Part shown: positions 36,220-43,934 of the stretch, one piece after another
Position numbering within the stretch: position 1 is the stretch's first letter
Layout: every line of letters begins with the position of its first letter
NCBI RefSeq assembly: GCF_021401135.1
Contig: NZ_JACBFO010000002.1
Span: 372,001-436,000 of the forward strand
Length of the DNA: 64,000 nucleotides
Direction: 5' to 3'
DNA from: Azonexus sp. R2A61
GTDB lineage: Bacteria; Pseudomonadota; Gammaproteobacteria; Burkholderiales; Rhodocyclaceae
The notes under the pieces: generated by a model
Databases searched by the model: none
The model's input: the letters and a program-made list of their open reading frames with translations, nothing else
Told to the model about the DNA's origin: nothing
Position numbers and translations under genes: made by a program

Positions 36220-37403
36220 CGTGGGGCCTTTCGGGTTCGAGGGAAGAATTCGGAAGCGGGACGACGGCCGGCCGACGAGCGCCGGCGCCAGACGAGAAAA
36301 CCGCTGACGCAGCTGAGCACCGCGGCCAGCCCGCCGAGCGCGACCGCGATGCGGCCGGGCAGGCCGAAGGCGCTGCCGGTGTGCAGCGGCGTCTGCCAGT
36401 CGAGATAGGTGTCGCCGGCGGCGGCGCGGGTCGCGTCGTAGACCTTCAGCGGCCGGCCATCGCGGCTGTCGACCCAGACCGTGCTGCGCGCCGTCGATGG
36501 CCGGCGGACTTCGCCGGGCAGCCGGATCGACACCGCGTAGGCATCGCCCGGCCGGCGCGGCAGGCCGATCCGGCGCAGTTCGCCGTCGGGAAAGACATCG
36601 CGGGCAACCTGCAGCGCCGCATCGGCGTCGATCTGCGCCGGCCCGTCGGCGCGCGGTATTTTTGGCGCGACGTTGCCGTCGACCGCAAGAACCGTCCCGA
36701 CCAGTTGCCGGACCTCGCCCGGCCAGGCCATGTAGATGCCGCTCAGCGTCACGGCGGCGATCACCGGCGCGCTGTAGAAACCGGCGACGCGGTGCAGGTC
36801 GAAATTGCGCCGGGCCGGGCCGAGGTCGCGGCGAACGGTCAGCCCCAGGCGCAGCTTGCCGCGGCCGGGCCACCACAGGAACAGGCCGAGCGGCAGGCTG
36901 AGCAGCCAGACGATGGCGACGATGCCGAAGCAGCGGCGCCCGGCATCGCCGAGCAGCAGCTTGCCGTGCACTTCGCTGATCAGGTTCATCAGGCCGGGAC
37001 GGTCGGCGCTCAGCCGGGTCCGTTCGCGCTGGCCGAGGACGCGGGCGGTGTAGGGATCGACCAGCACCTGGCGCCAGAAGAAGCCGTCGGTGCGCGTCGG
37101 ATCGTGGTGGCGAAAGAGCACGCCGGTGGCGCCGTCGACGTGGCGTCCGGGAATCAGCGACACCGGCTGCCAGGCTTCGGGCTCGTCGGCCTGGCTGGCG
37201 ACCGCCGCCGCCAGTTGTTCGGTGTAGGGCCGGGAACGGCCGTCGGCCGGCACTGCGACGCGCAGCAGGCCGGGATTGAGCCAGCGGTCGATCTCGTGCG
37301 AGAACACCAGCAGGCTGCCGGTCGACGCCGAAATCAGCACGAAAACCAGCAGCAGCAAGCCGCTGTAGCGATGGACCAGGGCCAGCGAGCGACGCAGCGT
37401 CAA
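36216..37403 (-). CDS. PepSY-associated TM protein (FoxB/PiuB-type reductase family)
   Basis: A 395-residue inner-membrane protein with four predicted helices: HRYSGLLLLVFVLISASTGS near the N-terminus, FGIVAIVWLLSLPLGLFLWW, SAPVIAAVTLSGIYMAW, and a last one near ALGGLAAVLSCVSGFLVW. A conserved HR at the first helix and HGKLLLGDAGRR and FDLHRVAGFY provide His residues suited to haem binding. Family members reduce ferric siderophores in the periplasm. In this operon a corrinoid or its cobalt would be a natural substrate (inference). I place the start at TTG 37403, overlapping the previous stop (TTGA) with GAGGTG upstream. Confidence 0.8.
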   Translation of the reverse strand: MTLRRSLALVHRYSGLLLLVFVLISASTGSLLVFSHEIDRWLNPGLLRVAVPADGRSRPYTEQLAAAVASQADEPEAWQPVSLIPGRHVDGATGVLFRHHDPTRTDGFFWRQVLVDPYTARVLGQRERTRLSADRPGLMNLISEVHGKLLLGDAGRRCFGIVAIVWLLSLPLGLFLWWPGRGKLRLGLTVRRDLGPARRNFDLHRVAGFYSAPVIAAVTLSGIYMAWPGEVRQLVGTVLAVDGNVAPKIPRADGPAQIDADAALQVARDVFPDGELRRIGLPRRPGDAYAVSIRLPGEVRRPSTARSTVWVDSRDGRPLKVYDATRAAAGDTYLDWQTPLHTGSAFGLPGRIAVALGGLAAVLSCVSGFLVWRRRSSAGRRPASEFFPRTRKAPR

Positions 37404-39043
37404 GGCTTCACCTCGCGGAAGCGTCGGGCGCGGTCCCAATCGACGAAGAAGATGCCGCCGGCCGGCGCATTGAAGCTGAACAGCCGCCGGCCATCGACCG
37501 ACACGGCGCTGACGCCGGTCGAGAAATCGAGTTCGGGTTCCGTGCCGCCGCGATTGACAGCGATCAGCGGCAGCCCGGTTTCCCGGCTGCGCTGCTCCCA
37601 GACGTCGCCCGGGCCCATGCCGTCAACCGGCGGCCAGTTGGCCGGCGAGAGCAGGATCTGCGCACCGCGCCCGGCGAGCCTGGCGGCAGTGTCGGGCCGC
37701 CAGGCGTCGGCGCAGATCAGCGTGCCGACCTGGATGCCGTCGACGGTGAACGGCTTGCCGTCGATGCCGGCCACCGACCACGCCTCGGCGCGGCCGACCG
37801 GGCGCTGCTTGCGATAGGCGCCGAGGATGTTGCCGGCGCGGTCGATGGCGGCGACGCTGTTGTGCAGCGTGCCGCTGCCCTTCTCGCGCTCGGCGAAGCC
37901 GACGAAGAGCGCGATGCCGTTGTCGCGGGCGATCGCCGCCAGCGTGTGCATCCAGGCATCGGGGAAAGGCGCGATCCAGCCGGTGCCGACGCGCTTGGCG
38001 AAGTTGTAGCCGGTTTCGGCCAGCTCCGGCGTCACCACCCAGTCGGCACCCTGCCGTGCCGCGGCACGGATGCCGGCCTCGATGCGGGCGCGGTTGCCGG
38101 CGATGTCGCCGGGCGCCGGGTCGAGATGGAGCAAGGCGATGCGCAGGTCGCCAGCGGCCTTGGCCGGGCCGGCGGCGGCATCGGGGAAGCGTTTGGCGCC
38201 GGGCAGGAAGTAGCCGTTCTGCTTGCCCAGCGCCTCGATCACCGCGGCGTGGGTGGCCTTGCCGATCAACTCGCCGATGCGGCTGTGGCCGCCGGTGTAG
38301 GTGGCACGCGGCGCCGCCGTGCCGGAGACGACGATGATGCTGTCGGTACCGGTGCCGGTCGCCTGCACGCCCGGCGTGTAGGTGCTGGCCACCTTGAGGT
38401 CTTCGAGCGCCGCCGTCTTGCCTTCGGTGACGGTGATCAGCGCGCGCGCCAGCGCCGCGTCGCTGAGTTCGATGTTGCTCAGCACCAGGATATTGATCGT
38501 GCCGGCCGGCTTGTCGTCATCGTCGAGTCCTTCGATATGGCTGCCGCTATCGACGCCGGTACGGATCGCGTTGCTGCGCGCGCCGGCGGTGGCCAGCACG
38601 GTCACCGTCAGCGGCCCGTGGCTGCGCGTGACGACGGCCAGATTGTCCATGTCGGCGGCGGTCGCCATCTGCGCCACCGCCGCGCGGGCGAGGCCCAGGC
38701 GGTCGGCCAGCGCATCGCGCACGCCCTCGCTGTAGGCCTTGCCGGCGGCGCCGAGCTTGCCCCAGAGCAGCGGATGCGCCGCGTGGTTGAGCGCGGCGCG
38801 GGCATCGACCAGGCCGTCACTGGTCGACAACGCGCGGCGCACGGTCGGGAAGCGGACCAGCAGCGTCTTTTCCCAGAAGCCGTCGCGTTCGCCGTTAACC
38901 AGCTCGGCGCTGGCCGCCAGCGACTCGGGCAGGACCGGCGCCGGCGGCGCGGCGGCCGAGGCCGACGCGGCGAGCAGCAACCCGGCCAGGCCGGACAGGA
39001 AGTGGCGCCGGGCAAGCGCGGCGAATCGGGCGAACGGGGTCAT
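37400..39043 (-). CDS. exported CbiZ (adenosylcobinamide amidohydrolase)-nitrilase fusion
   Basis: A 547-residue two-domain protein. The N-terminus has a twin-arginine-like signal (LARRHFLSGLAGLLLAASAS). Residues about 35-270 match the CbiZ family (MDNLAVVTRSHGPLTVTVLA, AGTINILVLSN, ITVTEGKTAALEDL), which cleaves the amide linking the nucleotide loop to corrinoids. Residues about 280-545 are a nitrilase/carbon-nitrogen hydrolase with the Glu-Lys-Cys triad visible in TPELAETGY, AYRKQRPVG and GTLICADAWRP. CbiZ is normally cytoplasmic and single-domain, so both export and fusion are odd. Its ATG overlaps the CobN stop (ATGA). Confidence 0.85.
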   Translation of the reverse strand: MTPFARFAALARRHFLSGLAGLLLAASASAAAPPAPVLPESLAASAELVNGERDGFWEKTLLVRFPTVRRALSTSDGLVDARAALNHAAHPLLWGKLGAAGKAYSEGVRDALADRLGLARAAVAQMATAADMDNLAVVTRSHGPLTVTVLATAGARSNAIRTGVDSGSHIEGLDDDDKPAGTINILVLSNIELSDAALARALITVTEGKTAALEDLKVASTYTPGVQATGTGTDSIIVVSGTAAPRATYTGGHSRIGELIGKATHAAVIEALGKQNGYFLPGAKRFPDAAAGPAKAAGDLRIALLHLDPAPGDIAGNRARIEAGIRAAARQGADWVVTPELAETGYNFAKRVGTGWIAPFPDAWMHTLAAIARDNGIALFVGFAEREKGSGTLHNSVAAIDRAGNILGAYRKQRPVGRAEAWSVAGIDGKPFTVDGIQVGTLICADAWRPDTAARLAGRGAQILLSPANWPPVDGMGPGDVWEQRSRETGLPLIAVNRGGTEPELDFSTGVSAVSVDGRRLFSFNAPAGGIFFVDWDRARRFREVKP

Positions 39044-42000
39044 GCTTTTCTCCGGAAACGGGCCCGCGACAACACGCCGAGGGCGACCAGCAGCAAAAAC
39101 CCGAACAATGCCGCGTAACGGGCGCTTTGTGGCAACGGCGATGGACGATTGTCCTGTTCCTTGACCTCGAAGCCTTCGACGACGTCGCTGTTCGCGCTCG
39201 ACGGCGTGGCCTCGGCAGCGGCTTCCGCTTGCCGTACAGCGGCCTGCGCCGGGCCGGGCTGGGCCGCCTGCGCCGCCCGGGCAGTTTGCGCCGGGCGCGC
39301 CGCGGCCGGCGGCAGCGCCGACTGACGGCCCATGTCCGGCGCCGACATCGCCAGCGCCTCGGCCATCGCCTGGCGGTCCTGCGCCTGCGCCAGTTCGCTG
39401 ACCTCGCGGCTGCTGCACGACGCCGCGTTGCAGGCGACGCCGGCTTCGGCGATCACTTGGCGATTGACCTGCTCGAGCTCGGCCTTGACCTTGGGATCGG
39501 CCTGCCAGTAGCCCTTGTTGATCGCCACCAGCATCTTGTCGACGATGGCCTGGTAGGCCAGCAGGTTCTTCGCCTGGCGGAATTTCTCCTTGACGCCGAT
39601 CCGGTTGCGGTCGACCACGTAGGTTTCGTACATTTCCTGCCACTTGGCCCCGTCGACCGCCTCGGGCACGGTGACTTGCCAGCCCCACAGGTGCTCGGTG
39701 ACCTTCATCACGAAGCGGGCGCCGGCGTAGCCTTCGTCGAGCATCGCCCTGACCCATTGCGGATTGGTGTAGCGGGTGCGCATTTCGCGGCCCATGAACT
39801 GGTCGAGCGTCTCGTGCTTGCCACCCTTGGCATCGGCCAGGTTGAGGATGTAGGTCTCCGGCGTCTTGCCGTTGACCTGGCGGATGGCCATCGCCGTCGC
39901 CCCCAGGTACTGGAAGACGTCGTCGTTGTCGAGCGTGCCGAAGACGTTGCTCGAACGCGAGTGGATCGCCGCCTTGGCATCCTTCAGCGCCATCTTGAAC
40001 AGGTCGACGGCAAGCGCCGCGCCGCCCGGCCGGTCGCCCCAGTAACCCTGGCCGAACAAGTGGCCGACACGGTTGAAATAGACATCGGCGATCTGGCTTT
40101 CCTTGTCCCAGGTATTGCTCGCCTGGACCACGTTGTCCACGCCGGTGCCGTAGGCGCCGGACGGTTCGGTGAAGATGCGCACCGCCGCCAGGCGCTCGGC
40201 CTCGGCCGCCGGGATGCCGCGCGCTTCGAGCGCCTGGCGGGTCCGGCGGACGTTGGCGCGGATCGGGTTGTCGGCTTCGTCGAGGTCCTTGACCGCGCTG
40301 ACCGCCTGGTCGAGCAGCAGCATCAGCGTCGGCAGCGCATCACGGTAAAGGCCGGAGGGCACGATGGTGACGTCCACGCGCGGCCGTCCGAGCTCGCCGC
40401 GCGGGATGACCTGCAGCCCGTCGACCCGGCCGCGCTCGTCCCAGGTCGGCCGGACGCCGATCAGCGCCAGGATTTCCGCCTCGGTGACGCCCTCGTGGCG
40501 CATCGCCTCGGTGCTCCACAGGTTGAACACGACGCGGTCGGGAAACTGGCCGTGACGCTGCCGGTAGTCGGCGATGAACTTGTCGGCCAGCGCCCTGCCC
40601 TGCTCCCAGGTACCGGGCGTCGGCAGGCGCGACGGATCGAAGCCGTAGAGATTGCGGCCGCTCGGCAGCGCGGCCGGGTTGCGCAGCGGATCGTTGCCCG
40701 GCCCGGCGGCGACGTGGCGGCCGGCCAGGCCGGCGACCAGCGCGTCGAGTTCGGCGCGGCCGCTGGTTTCGAGCAAGGCCATCAGTTCGTCGACGCGGCG
40801 CGCCCGCTCGGTCGGCGACAGCTTGCCGTCGAGCGCGACGATCGCCTCGGCGGTGGACCGGCGCAGCTTTTCCGGCGGTGCCACGCCGAAGGTATGCAGG
40901 CCGTAGGGCGTCTGCGTCTCGCCGATTTCCTTCAGGTAATGCTCGATCAGTTCGACGTCCTCGCCGTCGACCAGCGCGCTCTTGCCGATGTCCTTGAGCA
41001 CGCCGAGCTTGCCGGCCTGTGCATTGATTTCGGCGAGGCGGGCGGCGGCAGCCGATTCGCTCTTCTGCGCGGCGACCAGGTAATCGTCGATCAGCCCCTT
41101 GAGCATCACCAGTTCGCTGTTCAGCGTCGCCTTGTCGAACGGCGGCGTCAGGTGCGAGATGATCGTCGCCATGCCGCGCCGCTTGGCCTGCAGCGCTTCG
41201 CCGATGTCGTCGACGATGTAGGGGTAGAGCTGCGGCACGTCACCGACCATCGCTTCGCCGGGATCGGCGGCGGTGAAGCCGACTTCCTTGCCGGACAGCC
41301 ATTCGTGCGTCGCATGCGTGCCGACGTGCACCATCGCCTGCGCCTGGAAGCCCTGCTGCAGCCACAGGTAGAAAGCCAGATACTGGTGATGCGGCGGCAG
41401 CGCCACGTCGTGATACATCTTCTTCGGATCGCCTTCCCAGCCGCGCGACGGCTGCGGCGCGAAAACCAGGTTGCCGAAGCGCTGCGCCGGGAAAACGAAG
41501 TGCGGCTTGCCTTTGGCGTCTTTCCACAGCATCACCGTCGACTGCTCCGGCTCGCCCCAGGCCTTGACCATCGCCTCGCGCAACGCCTTCGGCTGCTGGT
41601 CGAACCACTTGCGGTAGTCGGCCACCGGCAGCAGCATCGCGCCACCGCCGCGCACCAGCTTCTCGAGCGCGCCGGGCGCCCAGTTGCCGATGTTGGTGCC
41701 GTGCTCGCGCAGGCGGTCGAACAGCGCTTCCTCGGTCGCCGGCCGGCCCTGCGTCGCGTAGCCCTCGCCTTCCAGGCGGCCGAGGATCTGCCACAGCGAA
41801 CGCGGCAGTACGTTGAGGTAGGCGGCGCCGATGTTCTCCTTGCCCGGCGGATAGTTGTAGTAGATCACCGCGACGCGCTTGTTGCGGTTCAGTTCGTAGC
41901 GCAGCGCCACCCACTTCCGGATGCGGTCGGCCAGGCGCTCGATGCGCTCGGCAATCGGCGCCTCGTTGACGTATTCGAGCCCGGTCGCCGGGTCGCGCAG

Positions 42001-42999
42001 GCGCTCCTTGCTGGCGACCACGGTCGGCGCGATGGCGCCGGCGAACTCGGCGCCGGAAATCTGCCAGGCGCGCTCCATCAGCGTCAGCCCGAGCGGCGAC
42101 GCCTCCCACTCGGCGCGCGACTGGCTGTACAGCGAGATCGCATTGATCGTCGGTACGTCGAGCTTCTGCATCACCGGGATGGTCTTTTCCGGGACGTTGC
42201 CCATTTTCAGCGCCAGGCCGACGACGGCGACGACGCGCGACTTGCCGCCGGCGTCGATCAGGTATTTCTCGACGGCCAGTTCGGACGGATAGCCGAAGGC
42301 CGGCAGCACGTTGAAACCGCGCGCCTCGAGTGCCTCGACCATCGCCAGCAACAGCGGCGAGCGGCCGGACTGGGCGGTCACCCGGTTGAACAGCAGGCCG
42401 ACCCACAGCCGCCCTTCGCGGTCGGGACGGCCCTGCAGGTAGTCGCTGCGGAACGCGTCGAAATCCTCGAAGGTCCGGCCGTTGCGCGGATTCCACAAGG
42501 CCGTCTGGGGATAGGCGCGGGCCGGCGCGGCGGTGACGCGCAAGCCGAAATCGCGGGCCAGCACGCGCCGCACCATCGCCGCGTAGTTGTCGACGCCGCC
42601 GGCCTGCGCGTACTCGCGCAACATCTCGTCGCGCGTCAGGCCAGCCTGCTTCTCGCCCTCCTCGAACGGCGCGCCGACCGCGTAGGCCTTGGCGCCGCGC
42701 GCCTGCAGCCGGGCCACCGCCGGGGTGATCGCGTTGGCCAGTTCGCGGCCCATGTTGTAGATCAGACCGAGATCGGCACTGCCCAGCGCCGCCAGATCCT
42801 CGGCCGACGGCCGCGACGACGAGGCGATGCGGAAACTCACGTCCTTCAGCGCCGGATCGCGGCGCAACTGCTGCACCGCGTTGACCGCCGTCAGCGTCGC
42901 CGGGTCGCCGGGAAAGAGCACGACCGACAAGGGCCTGGCCTGGACCGATGTCACGGTCGACCACAGAAAAAGCAGAAAAACCGCTCGCAGCCAGACCAT
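39040..42999 (-). CDS. CobN/HmuS-like chelatase family protein, exported and membrane-anchored
   Basis: A 1319-residue protein of the CobN/BchH family. Domain landmarks include VAVIYYNYPPGKENIGAAYL, MVHVGTHATHEWLSGKEVGF, LYPYIVDDIGEALQAKRRG, PTLMLLLDQAVSAVKDLDEA and EHLWGWQVTVPEAVDGAKW. Unlike cytosolic cobaltochelatase CobN, it starts with a signal peptide (VFLLFLWSTVTSVQA), and after an Ala/Pro/Gln-rich linker ends with a membrane helix (ALFGFLLLVALGVL) and an RFRRKA basic tail. It should be periplasmic and held in the inner membrane. HmuS proteins of haem-uptake operons have this layout and act as dechelatases. ATG 42999 follows GGAGTAACTTT; the upstream ATG 43020 overlaps the previous gene. 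Confidence 0.9.
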   Translation of the reverse strand: MVWLRAVFLLFLWSTVTSVQARPLSVVLFPGDPATLTAVNAVQQLRRDPALKDVSFRIASSSRPSAEDLAALGSADLGLIYNMGRELANAITPAVARLQARGAKAYAVGAPFEEGEKQAGLTRDEMLREYAQAGGVDNYAAMVRRVLARDFGLRVTAAPARAYPQTALWNPRNGRTFEDFDAFRSDYLQGRPDREGRLWVGLLFNRVTAQSGRSPLLLAMVEALEARGFNVLPAFGYPSELAVEKYLIDAGGKSRVVAVVGLALKMGNVPEKTIPVMQKLDVPTINAISLYSQSRAEWEASPLGLTLMERAWQISGAEFAGAIAPTVVASKERLRDPATGLEYVNEAPIAERIERLADRIRKWVALRYELNRNKRVAVIYYNYPPGKENIGAAYLNVLPRSLWQILGRLEGEGYATQGRPATEEALFDRLREHGTNIGNWAPGALEKLVRGGGAMLLPVADYRKWFDQQPKALREAMVKAWGEPEQSTVMLWKDAKGKPHFVFPAQRFGNLVFAPQPSRGWEGDPKKMYHDVALPPHHQYLAFYLWLQQGFQAQAMVHVGTHATHEWLSGKEVGFTAADPGEAMVGDVPQLYPYIVDDIGEALQAKRRGMATIISHLTPPFDKATLNSELVMLKGLIDDYLVAAQKSESAAAARLAEINAQAGKLGVLKDIGKSALVDGEDVELIEHYLKEIGETQTPYGLHTFGVAPPEKLRRSTAEAIVALDGKLSPTERARRVDELMALLETSGRAELDALVAGLAGRHVAAGPGNDPLRNPAALPSGRNLYGFDPSRLPTPGTWEQGRALADKFIADYRQRHGQFPDRVVFNLWSTEAMRHEGVTEAEILALIGVRPTWDERGRVDGLQVIPRGELGRPRVDVTIVPSGLYRDALPTLMLLLDQAVSAVKDLDEADNPIRANVRRTRQALEARGIPAAEAERLAAVRIFTEPSGAYGTGVDNVVQASNTWDKESQIADVYFNRVGHLFGQGYWGDRPGGAALAVDLFKMALKDAKAAIHSRSSNVFGTLDNDDVFQYLGATAMAIRQVNGKTPETYILNLADAKGGKHETLDQFMGREMRTRYTNPQWVRAMLDEGYAGARFVMKVTEHLWGWQVTVPEAVDGAKWQEMYETYVVDRNRIGVKEKFRQAKNLLAYQAIVDKMLVAINKGYWQADPKVKAELEQVNRQVIAEAGVACNAASCSSREVSELAQAQDRQAMAEALAMSAPDMGRQSALPPAAARPAQTARAAQAAQPGPAQAAVRQAEAAAEATPSSANSDVVEGFEVKEQDNRPSPLPQSARYAALFGFLLLVALGVLSRARFRRKA

Positions 43000-43003
43000 A
43001 AAG

Positions 43004-43345
43004 TTACTCCGCCGGCACATAGACCACCTTGCCGTCCGGCAGCTTGTAGGCCGTGCCCAGGCGCTCGCCCTTGCCCGACAATTTCTGGTCGGTCACTTTC
43101 GAGGCTTTGATCTCCTTGCCCTTCTTGGTGATGATCTCCATCTCGCCGTTGGCGTTCTTCTTGACCATCGTCACCTCGGAGCTCGGGTCGAGCAGGTCCA
43201 TCATGTTGTAGGCCATGAACAGCGCGATCATCATCGAGACGATGAAGACAATGCTCGCGTCGAACAGGTTGGCGACCCCGGCGATCGGGTCTTCGAGGGC
43301 TTCGCCGTCGAGGGCAAAGCGCCTACGCCGCTGCAGCAATCGCAT
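43004..43345 (-). CDS. DUF2149 family membrane protein
   Basis: A 113-residue protein with one membrane helix near residues 30-48 (FDASIVFIVSMMIALFMAYN), preceded by a basic cytoplasmic end with DPIAGVANLFDAS. A Lys-rich periplasmic tail follows (MVKKNANGEMEIITKKGKEI). The single-helix plus periplasmic-domain layout is like ExbD/TolR. DUF2149 genes accompany an ExbB-like gene and a CobN/HmuS-like gene in haem and corrinoid operons, as here. It overlaps the ExbB-like gene by 23 bp and lies 4 bp before CobN. Confidence 0.85.
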   Translation of the reverse strand: MRLLQRRRRFALDGEALEDPIAGVANLFDASIVFIVSMMIALFMAYNMMDLLDPSSEVTMVKKNANGEMEIITKKGKEIKASKVTDQKLSGKGERLGTAYKLPDGKVVYVPAE

Positions 43346-43922
43346 CGTCGGCCTCCGCCTGCAGGTGATGTTCAACGGCGCCGTGACCGACGCCGGCAAT
43401 TGCCAGTTCGGCGGCATGCGCCATCTCGCGCACGTCCTCGCGCGCCCAGCGCTCGCGCGACAGCGCGATCAGGTAGGCGAGCACGCCGGCGCCCAGGCCG
43501 GCCACCGTCGCCGTAAACGCGGTGACCATGCTGCCGGCCATCTTCGGGATGTTGCCCTCGGCCAGCGCGGCCAGCGAGATGCCCATCGGGATCAGCGTGC
43601 CCATCAGGCCGAGCGCCGGACCGACCTTGATCACGAAACGGATGCGGTCGAGCCGGTGCGACAGCGCCAGTTCATGCGCCTGCAACAGGCGCTCGACCTC
43701 GATCGGCAAGGTTCCGGCGGCCGGCCGGATCCGCGCCAGCGCGGCGAAGAACGCCGCCCGCTCGGGGAAACGGCCGCGCCAGCGCTGCCAGGCGTCGAAC
43801 AGCGTGATCCCGAGCTGCACCGGCGTGTAGGCGACAAGCAAGGCGCAGCCGCCGATCACCGGCAGGTAGAGCGCGGTGGAAACCTCGTAGAGCAGGTGCT
43901 CGATCAGTTGAATCAGGTCCAT
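43323..43922 (-). CDS. MotA/TolQ/ExbB proton-channel family protein
   Basis: A 199-residue membrane protein with three helices: ALYLPVIGGCALLVAYTPVQ, FVIKVGPALGLMGTLIPMGI and AFTATVAGLGAGVLAYLIAL. The GPALGLMGTLIPMG and TATVAGLGAG blocks are the ExbB/TolQ channel signatures. With the DUF2149 protein as the ExbD-like partner it could form a proton-driven motor that serves either the TonB-dependent receptor or the CobN-like protein. No tonB gene is in the operon. Twelve bases separate it from the receptor stop. Confidence 0.9.
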   Translation of the reverse strand: MDLIQLIEHLLYEVSTALYLPVIGGCALLVAYTPVQLGITLFDAWQRWRGRFPERAAFFAALARIRPAAGTLPIEVERLLQAHELALSHRLDRIRFVIKVGPALGLMGTLIPMGISLAALAEGNIPKMAGSMVTAFTATVAGLGAGVLAYLIALSRERWAREDVREMAHAAELAIAGVGHGAVEHHLQAEADDAIAAAA

Positions 43923-43934
43923 GACGCTTCTCCG

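Noticed and set aside
39127-43110. Very long open frame on the plus strand opposite the CobN-like gene
   Set aside because: GC-rich codon bias leaves antisense frames open. The minus strand gives a full CobN family protein; the plus-strand translation is low-complexity and matches nothing.
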